Shown here one piece after another: positions 1-5,689 of a stretch of 5,960 nt of DNA. Source of the DNA: Panacagrimonas sp. (GTDB lineage Bacteria > Pseudomonadota > Gammaproteobacteria > Nevskiales > Nevskiaceae); NCBI GenBank assembly GCA_021773655.1, contig JAJFJX010000378.1, positions 1 to 5,960 on the forward strand. The letters are read 5' to 3'. The notes below the pieces were generated by a model. It was not told the origin of the DNA, did not search any database, and saw only the letters and a list, made by a program, of their open reading frames with translations. The position numbers and the translations under genes are program-made. Positions within the stretch are counted from its first letter, which is position 1, and every line of letters starts with the position of its first letter.

Positions 1-896
1 CGGGAAAAGATCAGCAGGTAGAGCACGCTCTTGAACGGCAGGATCAGCAGCAGGCCCAGCGCCACCCCCAGCATCTCCAGGGTCGGCAGCGTGCCCAGCC
101 CGATGACCAGGAAGAAGCACACCAGGAACAGTTCCTTGAGATTGAACAGGGCACGCGCCAGCACGCTGGCATCGCGGTGCGGCGCCAGCAGCATGCCCAC
201 CACCAGCGCACCCAGGTCCCCCTTGATGCCGACCGCCTCGAACAGGGCATAGCCCACCACCAGTGCCAGGAACACGCCGTACAGCACCTGCAGGTCGCCG
301 TGGCCGATCCGCCCCAGCACCCCGCGCATCAGCAGCGCTCCGGGCCACAGCAGCAACAGTGCCAAGGCCCAGGGGCCGGGGAACTCGCCGCTCGACACGG
401 TCAGGAAAAGCACCGCGAAGATGTCCTGCATGATCAGCACGCCGACGGCGATGCGCCCGTACAGCGATGCCAGTTCGCTGCGCTCCTCCAGCACCTTGAC
501 CGCGAACACCGTGCTGGAAAAGCTCAGCGCAAAACCCAGCAGCAGCACCGTGTGCCACTGCAGCGACTGCATCATCACCAGCCCGGTCGCCTTGAGCGCG
601 ACCAGGAACAGTCCCAGCATCGCGGTCGAGCCCAGAATGTGCAGGCTCGCCGCACCCCATACCTCGGCGCGCATCAGCACCCGTACATCCAGCTTCAGGC
701 CGATGGTGAACAGCAACAGGGTCACCCCGAGATCGGCCAGTCGCTGCAGCACGCCGGTCGACTCGAAACCCAGCGCGTTGAGCACGAAGCCGGCGGCCAG
801 AAACCCCACCATCGGCGGCAGGCGCAGCACACTGGCGCAAAGACCGGCGGCGAACGCCACGGCGATGAGCGCCGGCTCCAGCAGTTCGGCGTTCAC
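1..896 (-). CDS. Kef-type (CPA2) cation:proton antiporter, C-terminus beyond window edge
   Basis: Integral inner-membrane monovalent cation/H+ antiporter of the CPA2 family (Na_H_Exchanger domain), read by translating the minus strand from a GTG at 896-894; 298 codons are visible and the frame stays open to the left edge. The protein is an almost unbroken series of hydrophobic helices. Residues about 28-42 read LRLPPMVGFLAAGFV and residues 61-72 read TLLLFTIGLKLD, both typical of the KefB/KefC/YbaL group. Q159-D160 in LIMQDIFAV matches the conserved Gln-Asp motif of the Kef transport helix. A GGAA (907-904) sits 7 nt before the GTG, and the next residues, NAELLEPALIAIAVAF, make a normal first helix, so I chose this start. 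The visible part covers most of the membrane domain. Whether a TrkA-N/RCK regulatory domain follows cannot be seen, so the gated ion (K+ or Na+) and glutathione control are open. It lies 100 nt downstream of the BtuF-like gene on the same strand and could be the last gene of that run or have its own promoter. The family call is secure; the specific subtype is not. Confidence 0.9.
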   Translation of the reverse strand, partial: MNAELLEPALIAVAFAAGLCASVLRLPPMVGFLAAGFVLNALGFESTGVLQRLADLGVTLLLFTIGLKLDVRVLMRAEVWGAASLHILGSTAMLGLFLVALKATGLVMMQSLQWHTVLLLGFALSFSSTVFAVKVLEERSELASLYGRIAVGVLIMQDIFAVLFLTVSSGEFPGPWALALLLLWPGALLMRGVLGRIGHGDLQVLYGVFLALVVGYALFEAVGIKGDLGALVVGMLLAPHRDASVLARALFNLKELFLVCFFLVIGLGTLPTLEMLGVALGLLLILPFKSVLYLLIFS

Positions 897-996
897 TGCC
901 GCGTTCCGGCAGCGAACCCGCCGACGCCGGTGGTCGGCCTGCAGCGGAACAGCGCGGGATCAGACACAGGGGCGCCGGCCGGCACGTTGGGGGCGC

Positions 997-1761
997 TCAG
1001 GCCGGCGCTGAAATCAGCTCGCGCAAGGCGCGATAACCCTCCACCAGGCGCGGGCCCGGCCGCCCCAGCCAGGCCTCGCTGATCGGATGGATGCGGTTGC
1101 GCCGCACCGCCGGGACCTGCTCCCAGCCAGCACGGCGCCGCACGATCTGCGCGCGGTAATTCTGCAGCGGCACACCGCACCAGGCCATCACCACGATGTC
1201 GGGCGCCGCCCGCAGGATCTGATCGTCGTTCAGCGGCACGCTCTTGCCGGCCACCCCGCCCCAGGGATTGCGCCCGCCAGCGCGCGCGATCAGATCGGTG
1301 GCCCAGGAATCGCGAGTCGGGGCGATCACCGGCTTGGGCCACCATTCGACCAGCAGCGAAGGCGCATCGTCGGCCGGCTCCACCGGGGGCATGGCGTCCT
1401 GCATCTGCGACACCAGGGCCTCGCCGCGCTCAGCGAGGTCCAGCGCGCGCGCGATGCGGCGAATGTCGGCGAACACGTCGTCCAGCGACAATGGCTCGCA
1501 CACCAGCGTGGGCAGATTCTCGGCCCGCAACTGCTCGACCAGCCGCTGGTGCCCCGGCAGCGTCTGCGAGCTGAGCACCAGGTCAGGGGCCAGGGCCTTG
1601 ACCGCGGCCACGTCCAGAGACAGGTCGCGCCCCAGCTTGGGCAGCGGCGCCACCACCTCGGGCGGGAAATCCGAATCCTGGTCCACACCCACCAGCCAGT
1701 CGGCAGCGCCCAGTGCGCAGACGATCTCGGTGTTGGAGCAGGTGTGGGAGACGATCCTCAT
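997..1761 (-). CDS. BtuF-like cobalamin/metal-chelate binding protein (helical-backbone receptor), no signal peptide
   Basis: A 254-residue protein of the periplasmic-binding-protein-like (BtuF/FhuD, COG0614-type) fold. The opening residues, MRIVSHTCSNTEIVCALG, then DWLVGVDQDSDFPPEV at 21-36, form the first Rossmann-like lobe seen in proteins annotated as cobalamin-binding. KALAPDLVLSS (55-65) is the usual 'P-D-L-V' strand, and a long helix around 92-121 is the rigid backbone linking the lobes. The second lobe holds AAPDIVVMAWCG (185-196) and ends with EAWLGRPGPRLVEGYRAL (229-246), characteristic of this group. The protein begins directly at the first beta strand, with no hydrophobic leader and no lipobox, so as annotated it would stay in the cytoplasm. 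GAGGG at 1770-1766 supports the ATG, and no better in-frame start with a leader fits in the 29 nt between this gene and coaD. No BtuC/BtuD genes and no B12 riboswitch are visible nearby, so a transport role is unproven; corrinoid or other chelate binding is inferred from the family. Confidence 0.85.
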   Translation of the reverse strand: MRIVSHTCSNTEIVCALGAADWLVGVDQDSDFPPEVVAPLPKLGRDLSLDVAAVKALAPDLVLSSQTLPGHQRLVEQLRAENLPTLVCEPLSLDDVFADIRRIARALDLAERGEALVSQMQDAMPPVEPADDAPSLLVEWWPKPVIAPTRDSWATDLIARAGGRNPWGGVAGKSVPLNDDQILRAAPDIVVMAWCGVPLQNYRAQIVRRRAGWEQVPAVRRNRIHPISEAWLGRPGPRLVEGYRALRELISAPA

Positions 1762-1790
1762 GTGACCCTCATGCGAGCTTCACGCGCATC

Positions 1791-2288
1791 TCATGCCTTG
1801 CCGCGCGGCCTTCCGAAACGGGCCAGCAGCCGCTCGATCACTGCCTCGGGCACCAGCTTTTCGACTGGCGCGCCGAGACTGACCAGTTCGCGGACCAGGC
1901 TGGACGACAGGTGGGCGTATTCCGGCGAGGGCGTGAGCATGACGGTGTCGAGCTGCGGATACAGGTCGCGGTTCATCACCGCCATCTGCTTTTCATAGTC
2001 CACGTCGCCCACCGTACGCACACCACGCACCAGCACGGTGACGCCGTGGTCGCGGGCGAAATCGACGACCAGGCCCGAAAAGCCCTTGACCTCCACGTTG
2101 CCAAGGTCACGGGTCGCGGCCCGGATCAGCTCCACCCGCTCCTCCAGAGAGAAGCTGGGATTCTTGGCGACGTTGGAGCCGACCGCGACGATCAGCCGCG
2201 GGAACATGCGCGCGGCGCGATGCATGATGTCGTCGTGACCCAGCGTGATGGGGTCGAAGGTACCGGAGTATGCGGCGATGGTACTCAT
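1791..2288 (-). CDS. coaD: Phosphopantetheine adenylyltransferase (CoaD)
   Basis: Cytosolic enzyme that transfers AMP from ATP to 4'-phosphopantetheine, giving dephospho-CoA, the penultimate step of coenzyme A synthesis. The 165-residue product is the normal bacterial length. The nucleotidyltransferase signature is complete: SGTFDPITLGH at 8-18 carries the T/HxGH motif (TLGH 15-18). K42 and the LVRGVR loop with R88 line the substrate site, and HLSSSLVRE (126-134) corresponds to the ISSTxVR ATP-binding motif. The start is well fixed: ATG at 2288-2286 overlaps the rsmD stop as ATGA, and a GGAG (2300-2297) lies 8 nt upstream inside rsmD. The same frame is open upstream to 2831, but that stretch is only rsmD read in another frame. 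The rsmD-coaD pairing is common in proteobacteria and the overlap implies translational coupling. Stop is TGA at 1793-1791. Confidence 0.98.
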   Translation of the reverse strand: MSTIAAYSGTFDPITLGHDDIMHRAARMFPRLIVAVGSNVAKNPSFSLEERVELIRAATRDLGNVEVKGFSGLVVDFARDHGVTVLVRGVRTVGDVDYEKQMAVMNRDLYPQLDTVMLTPSPEYAHLSSSLVRELVSLGAPVEKLVPEAVIERLLARFGRPRGKA

Positions 2289-2872
2289 GTCGTTGTCTCC
2301 GGGTCGGGGGCTGCAAACCGAGCGAGGCCGAAGCTTACCTGACCCGCCTGCTTCTCCCGAAGCCAGGTGTAGCCGCTCGGCAGGATCGGCGCACGGCCGG
2401 CCGGCCACTCCAGATAAACGCGGTTGTCGGCCCTGAGCAAGGGCGCAAGCCCCTGTAGCACCGGTTCGATCAGATCGGCGGCATAGGGCGGATCGACGAA
2501 CACCACCTCGTATCGCATCGCCTGGGTCGCCGCGCCCTGCAGCCAGAGCAAGGCCTCGGCCCGGATCAGCTTGGCGCGGTCCTGAGCGCCCAGGCGCCGC
2601 AGTGCCTCGCCGATGCCCAGCGCCTGGTCCCGGCCCTGCTCGACGAAGTCGGCGTGCGCCGCCCCGCGTGACAGCGCCTCCAGGCCCAGCGCGCCGCTGC
2701 CGGCGAAAAGATCCAGGCACACCGCGCCCTGGATTCGTGGGGCCAGCCAGTCGAACAGCGTCTGGCGCACGCGATCCGGTGTCGGCCGTACGCCTTCGGC
2801 GGAGTCGAAGTCGATCAGGCGTCGGCGCCACAGCCCGCCGATGATGCGCAACTGGCCCGGGCGACGCTTCAT
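2285..2872 (-). CDS. rsmD: 16S rRNA (guanine(966)-N(2))-methyltransferase (RsmD)
   Basis: SAM-dependent methyltransferase that modifies G966 of 16S rRNA during 30S subunit assembly. From the ATG at 2872 the product is 195 residues, close to the 198 of E. coli RsmD. GQLRIIGGLWRRRLI (6-20) and RPTPDRVRQTLFDWLAP (29-45) are the family's N-terminal signature. LDLFAGSGALGLEALSRG (53-70) is SAM-binding motif I, and FVDPPY (125-130) contains the D/NPPY motif that positions the target amino group. REKQAGQVSFGLARF (172-186) is the usual C-terminal strand. A GTG at 2905 would add 11 residues, but homologues normally begin shortly before GQ(L/I)RIIGG. The ATG at 2872 also overlaps the stop of a small upstream ORF as ATGA, so I prefer it; no strong Shine-Dalgarno marks either start. 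The stop TGA (2287-2285) overlaps the coaD start. Confidence 0.96.
   Translation of the reverse strand: MKRRPGQLRIIGGLWRRRLIDFDSAEGVRPTPDRVRQTLFDWLAPRIQGAVCLDLFAGSGALGLEALSRGAAHADFVEQGRDQALGIGEALRRLGAQDRAKLIRAEALLWLQGAATQAMRYEVVFVDPPYAADLIEPVLQGLAPLLRADNRVYLEWPAGRAPILPSGYTWLREKQAGQVSFGLARFAAPDPETTT
2297..2300 (-). promoter_or_regulatory. Shine-Dalgarno of coaD within the 3' end of rsmD
   Basis: GGAG on the minus strand, 8 nt before the coaD ATG and inside the last codons of rsmD. It supports the coaD start at 2288 rather than any of the upstream in-frame positions. Confidence 0.7.
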
Positions 2873-3012
2873 CTCATCTCGCGTCCGGAGCGCCGAATCG
2901 CGCACGTGGACGGCAGCGGCGATGACGACGGAGATGACGGATCACTGCGCCGACCGGGAACACCGGCATCGGCGCCGAGGCGGCTTTCGAAGCGCAGTTC
3001 GATCCAGGACAC
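2869..3012 (-). CDS. Possible small ORF of 47 codons, unrecognised, overlapping the rsmD start
   Basis: Weakly supported. From a GTG at 3012-3010 the frame encodes 47 residues, opening with VSWIELRFESRLGADAG and then turning into a low-complexity Ser/Pro stretch (about residues 24-35) and an Arg-rich tail. The first ten residues are loosely reminiscent of the start of some methyltransferases such as PrmA, but nothing after them matches and I do not assign a function. In favour: the TGA stop at 2871-2869 overlaps the rsmD ATG as ATGA, an arrangement typical of translational coupling, and the ORF fills a gap in a tightly packed gene run. Against: GTG start, no properly spaced ribosome binding site (the only GGAG runs into the GTG) and composition that could arise by chance in GC-rich DNA. 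Its frame is the same as that of the 43-codon ORF just upstream, with only TGA and four codons between them, so it may be the tail of a broken longer gene or simply the rsmD leader. Confidence 0.25.
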   Translation of the reverse strand: MSWIELRFESRLGADAGVPGRRSDPSSPSSSPLPSTCAIRRSGREMR

Positions 3013-3024
3013 TCCGGCGCCCGG

Positions 3025-3156
3025 TCAATCGTCGCGGCGGTGGTCGTCCAGTTCGCGCGCGCGGCGCTTGAGCAGCGCGACCTGTCTCAGGTGGGCCTGA
3101 AGCAGCGCCCCGACGCCGACGCCAAAGGCGAATGCAATCAGCAGTGCGATGATCAT
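3025..3156 (-). CDS. Small single-pass membrane protein, 43 residues, uncharacterised
   Basis: Unrecognised small gene directly behind tldD. The ATG at 3156 lies 7 nt after the tldD stop; the product has 43 residues and the TGA is at 3027-3025. Residues 2-19 (IIALLIAFAFGVGVGALL) form one hydrophobic segment with a GxGxG pattern of the type that packs helices. It is followed by a positively charged segment (LRQVALLKRRARELDDHRR) that could be an amphipathic cytoplasmic tail. This recalls short LapA-like or other one-helix inner-membrane proteins, but the likeness is only in general form. A weak AGGG (3171-3168) sits 11 nt upstream, within the end of tldD, so translation may depend on ribosomes finishing tldD. 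The position and helix-plus-charged-tail composition make it more believable than a random ORF of this size. Function is unknown. Confidence 0.55.
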   Translation of the reverse strand: MIIALLIAFAFGVGVGALLQAHLRQVALLKRRARELDDHRRDD

Positions 3157-3163
3157 GCGCGGT

Positions 3164-4612
3164 TCAACCCTGGGTGCCGCCGACGATCAGGCTGTCGAGC
3201 TTGAGCGTGGGCTGGCCGACGCCCACCGGCACGCTCTGGCCCTCCTTGCCGCAGATGCCGATGCCGGCGTCGAGCTTGAGATCATTGCCCACCATGCTGA
3301 CGCGGCTCAGCACCTCGGGGCCGTTGCCGATCAGGGTGGCGCCCTTGACCGGCCGCGTGATCTTTCCGTCCTCGATCATGTAGGCCTCGGATGCCGAGAA
3401 CGTGAAATTGCCGGAGGTGATGTCGACCTGCCCGCCACCGAAGCTCACCGCGTAGAGCCCGCGCGCGACGCTGGCGATGATCTCGGCCGGGTCGGACTGC
3501 CCGGCCAGCATGTAGGTGTTGGTCATGCGCGGCATCACCAGGCTGGCAAAGGACTCGCGCCGGCCGTTGCCGGTGGGCCGCGCGCCGGTCAGCCGCGCGT
3601 TGAGCGAATCCTGCATGTATCCGGCGAGCTGGCCGTTGTCGATCAGTGTGGTGCAACTGCTCGGATTGCCTTCGTCGTCCAGGTTCAGCGAGCCACGCCG
3701 GCCCGGCAGAGTGCCGTCGTCAACCACCGTGCACAGCTTCGAGGCCACGGTGTGGCCGATACGGCCCGAAAACGCCGAGGTGCCCTTGCGGTTGAAGTCA
3801 CTCTCCAGGCCATGGCCGATGGCCTCGTGCAGCAGGATGCCGGGCCAGCCGGGGCCCAGGACCACCGGCATGGCACCGGCCGGCGCCGGCACAGAATCCA
3901 GCAGCACCAGCGCCTGGCGCACCGCCTCGCGGGCGTAGCCTTCCGGAAGATCCTCGTTGAAATAATCCAGTTCGGCGCGCGCGCCGCCGCCAACGTGTGC
4001 CTGCTCCCGTCGGCCGTTCTGCTCGACGATGACGGTGACGTCCATGCGCACCAGCGGCCGCACGTCGGCAGCGCGGCGACCGTCGGCGCGCACGATGAAC
4101 ACCACCTCGTACTGCGCGGCCAGCGCACACATGACCTGGCGGACGCGGGGATCGGCCGCGCGCGCGGCAGCATCGGCACGGCGCAACAGGGCCAGCTTGG
4201 CATCGGCGCTGGCAGATCCCGGCGGGTCCACCGCCGGGTACAGCGCCCTGCCCTGCACGATCCGCTGCGGCGCCACCTGGGCGCTGCGTGTGTCGCGCAC
4301 GATGGCGCTTGCGGCGGTGGCGGCTTCGGTCAGCGCATCGAGCCGGATGTCCTCCGAATACGCCAGCCCCTGCTTTTCGCCGGAGATGGCGCGCACGCCC
4401 ACCCCCTGCTCCACCGAGTGACTGCCGGATTTCACGATCCCTTCTTCCAGCGACCAGTGCTCGGTGCGCGTGTACTGGAAGTAAAGATCGGCATCCTCGG
4501 CGCCGGTATCCAGCGTGGTGGACAGCACGGCGTCGAGATCGGATTCGCTCAGGCCGGCCGGATCCAGGAACTGGCTGCGGGCGACATGGACGGCGGCTTC
4601 GATTTCGGACAT
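3164..4612 (-). CDS. tldD: Metalloprotease TldD
   Basis: Catalytic subunit of the TldD/TldE (PmbA) zinc protease. In E. coli this heterodimer cleaves unfolded peptides in the cytoplasm, matures microcin B17 and degrades the CcdA antitoxin. The 482-residue product matches the E. coli length (481) and aligns by eye over its whole length. The zinc site is intact: HEAIGH at 262-267 gives H262, catalytic E263 and H267, and C454 in GICGKEGQS (452-460) is the third ligand. Other signatures are QGVGVRAISGEK (69-80), MPVVLGPGWPGILLHEA (248-264), RPTGNGRRES (345-354), PRMTNTYML (361-369) and FGGGQVDITSGNF (391-403). The ATG at 4612 gives the right N-terminus, though the ribosome binding site is poor. 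It is the first gene of the minus-strand run, and its promoter should lie in the divergent region 4613-4764, where I could not pick a convincing one. The TldE partner gene is not in this window. Confidence 0.98.
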   Translation of the reverse strand: MSEIEAAVHVARSQFLDPAGLSESDLDAVLSTTLDTGAEDADLYFQYTRTEHWSLEEGIVKSGSHSVEQGVGVRAISGEKQGLAYSEDIRLDALTEAATAASAIVRDTRSAQVAPQRIVQGRALYPAVDPPGSASADAKLALLRRADAAARAADPRVRQVMCALAAQYEVVFIVRADGRRAADVRPLVRMDVTVIVEQNGRREQAHVGGGARAELDYFNEDLPEGYAREAVRQALVLLDSVPAPAGAMPVVLGPGWPGILLHEAIGHGLESDFNRKGTSAFSGRIGHTVASKLCTVVDDGTLPGRRGSLNLDDEGNPSSCTTLIDNGQLAGYMQDSLNARLTGARPTGNGRRESFASLVMPRMTNTYMLAGQSDPAEIIASVARGLYAVSFGGGQVDITSGNFTFSASEAYMIEDGKITRPVKGATLIGNGPEVLSRVSMVGNDLKLDAGIGICGKEGQSVPVGVGQPTLKLDSLIVGGTQG

Positions 4613-4670
4613 GACGGGATTCGGACCTTGTGTGCGTCGAGACTAACAGGACTGCCCGCGGAGCCGCCGC

Positions 4671-4684
4671 CCCCGGCGCCGGGG
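4671..4684. repeat. 14-bp perfect palindrome in the divergent tldD/SDR intergenic region
   Basis: CCCCGGCGCCGGGG reads the same on both strands. An alternative fold pairs CGCCCC (4668-4673) with GGGGCG (4681-4686) around a 7-nt loop. It lies about 60 bp from the tldD start and 80 bp from the dehydrogenase start, a plausible place for an operator controlling either gene, but GC-rich DNA produces such palindromes by chance. No regulator gene is visible beside it. Confidence 0.3.
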
Positions 4685-4725
4685 CGCGCAACCGATCCGC
4701 GGGGCCGCGACCGGCACGTGCGCGC

Positions 4726-4731
4726 CATAAT
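4726..4731 (+). promoter_or_regulatory. Possible -10 box for the short-chain dehydrogenase gene
   Basis: CATAAT matches the sigma-70 -10 consensus at five of six positions and stands out in very GC-rich surroundings. It would place transcription start near 4738-4740, about 25 nt before the ATG. No good TTGACA-like box lies 16-18 nt upstream (that stretch is G/C only), so the promoter would be weak, activator-dependent or wrongly called. Confidence 0.35.
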
Positions 4732-4754
4732 CCCGACTCATCAAGGGATCAACC

Positions 4755-4758
4755 GGAG
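4755..4758 (+). promoter_or_regulatory. Shine-Dalgarno of the short-chain dehydrogenase gene
   Basis: GGAG 6 nt before the ATG at 4765. It fixes the start there and argues against the much longer in-frame extension to 4630, whose encoded Arg/Gly/Ala-rich segment has no place in an SDR. Confidence 0.8.
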
Positions 4759-4764
4759 CGACGC

Positions 4765-5583
4765 ATGACTACAGTGTTCGACTTCAGCGGCAGGAATGTG
4801 TTCGTCGTCGGCGGCACCAGCGGAATCAATCTGGGGACGGCGCACGCCTTTGCCAGGGCCGGCGCCACGGTGAGCGTGGCATCGCGCTCGCAGGACAAGG
4901 TCGATGCCGCAGTCCGCGCACTGCAGGCGCACGGCGGCCGCGCCGCCGGATACGCACTGGACGTGCGCGACGCCGGGGCCGTCGAACAGGCATTCGAGGA
5001 TTGCGCGGCGCGGTTCGGCAGCATCGACGTGCTGGTCTCCGGCGCTGCCGGCAACTTCCCGGCGCCGGCGCTGGGCATCTCGCCCAACGGCTTCAAGTCG
5101 GTGGTGGACATCGACCTGTTAGGCACTTTCCACGTCCTGCGCGCGGCCTTTCCACACCTGAGCAAGCCGGGCGCCAGCATCGTCAATATCTCCGCGCCGC
5201 AGGCCTTTCTGCCGATGGAGTCCCAGATGCACGTCTGCGCCGCCAAGGCCGGCGTCGACATGATCACGCGCGTCGCCGCGCTGGAATGGGGTTCGGCCGG
5301 GGTGCGCGTGAACTCGGTGGTGCCCGGACCGATCGACAACACCGAAGGCATGCGGCGCCTGGCACCGACGCCCGAGGCAATGCAACTGACGGTGGACAGC
5401 GTGCCGCTCAAGCGTCTGGGCACGGTCGATCACATCGCCGACGCCTGCATGTGGCTGTCCAGCCCGCAGGCCGAGTACGTCAGCGGTGTGGTGCTGCCGG
5501 TCGACGGTGGCTGGAGCCTGGGCGGCGCGTCGTCGCTGGGCCGCGGATTGGCCGAACTGATGGGCGGCAATTCACGCAGATGA
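4765..5583 (+). CDS. SDR-family oxidoreductase, 2,4-dienoyl-CoA reductase (DECR2)-like
   Basis: A 272-residue NAD(P)-dependent short-chain dehydrogenase with a single Rossmann domain, probably cytosolic. VGGTSGINLG (15-24) is the nucleotide-binding glycine motif, in a variant form (GINLG instead of GIG). DV at 66-67 contacts adenine, and SGAAGN (92-97) replaces the usual NNAG. S143 in NIS fits the catalytic serine, K161 in AAKAGVDM the catalytic lysine, and PGPI (187-190) the post-catalytic loop. The tyrosine expected four residues before K161 is V157, so the YxxxK motif is absent. This deviation, the GAAGNFPAPA stretch, the FKSVVDIDLLGTFHV segment, RVNSVVPGPIDNTEGMRRL (181-199) and PLKRLGT (214-220) all resemble peroxisomal DECR2 and related enoyl/dienoyl-CoA reductases. 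Reduction of an unsaturated acyl-CoA is therefore a reasonable inference, but the substrate is not proven. It is transcribed divergently from tldD and convergently with tag, so it is probably a single-gene unit. Confidence 0.93.
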   Translation: MTTVFDFSGRNVFVVGGTSGINLGTAHAFARAGATVSVASRSQDKVDAAVRALQAHGGRAAGYALDVRDAGAVEQAFEDCAARFGSIDVLVSGAAGNFPAPALGISPNGFKSVVDIDLLGTFHVLRAAFPHLSKPGASIVNISAPQAFLPMESQMHVCAAKAGVDMITRVAALEWGSAGVRVNSVVPGPIDNTEGMRRLAPTPEAMQLTVDSVPLKRLGTVDHIADACMWLSSPQAEYVSGVVLPVDGGWSLGGASSLGRGLAELMGGNSRR

Positions 5584-5638
5584 GGCTTCCCGCCGACCGG
5601 TTCCGGTGCGAAAAACCTCCAATTCTTCGCCACTCCGC

Positions 5639-5653
5639 GGGGCCGTCGGCCCC
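5639..5653. terminator. GC hairpin between convergent genes, possible terminator
   Basis: GGGGCC-GTC-GGCCCC is a perfect 6-bp all-G/C stem with a 3-nt loop, in the 106-bp gap between the stops of the dehydrogenase gene and tag. No T-run follows on either strand, so it is not a classical Rho-independent terminator. It may still serve as a bidirectional transcript end or 3' stabilising stem. The rest of the gap shows nothing recognisable. Confidence 0.3.
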
Positions 5654-5689
5654 AATCCTGCTGCCGCCGAAGGCACGACTGGCACCGGC

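Noticed and set aside
177..1082. 301-codon plus-strand open frame over the antiporter gene
   Set aside because: The translation is full of Gln, His and Arg with no hydrophobic core, a typical shadow of a membrane-protein gene on the opposite strand.
1762..1790. Cobalamin riboswitch upstream of the BtuF-like gene
   Set aside because: Only 29 nt separate it from coaD, far too short for the element, and no B12-box sequence is visible there or in 897-996.
1087..1998. 303-codon plus-strand open frame over the BtuF-like gene and coaD
   Set aside because: It spans two well-supported genes on the other strand and has shadow composition and no motif.
2289..2831. N-terminal extension of coaD by about 180 codons
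   Set aside because: The frame is open upstream, but this is rsmD read out of frame. CoaD is complete at 165 residues with its own ribosome binding site.
3025..3027. Selenocysteine recoding at the TGA between the two small ORFs
   Set aside because: I see no convincing stem-loop of SECIS form directly after the TGA, and the flanking residues match no known selenoprotein.
4630..4764. Longer start for the dehydrogenase (45 extra residues)
   Set aside because: The extension is Arg/Gly/Ala-rich and precedes a well-placed GGAG and ATG at 4765, where SDR homologues begin.
3149..4768. Long 539-codon plus-strand open frame antisense to tldD
   Set aside because: It mirrors tldD almost exactly. Its translation is His/Gly/Ala/Arg-rich with no domain, as expected for the antisense of a GC-rich gene, while the tldD frame carries every family motif.
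5596..5607. ACCGG-TT-CCGGT inverted repeat after the dehydrogenase stop as a terminator
   Set aside because: A 2-nt loop cannot close on a full stem and no T-run follows. It is probably a chance palindrome in GC-rich DNA.
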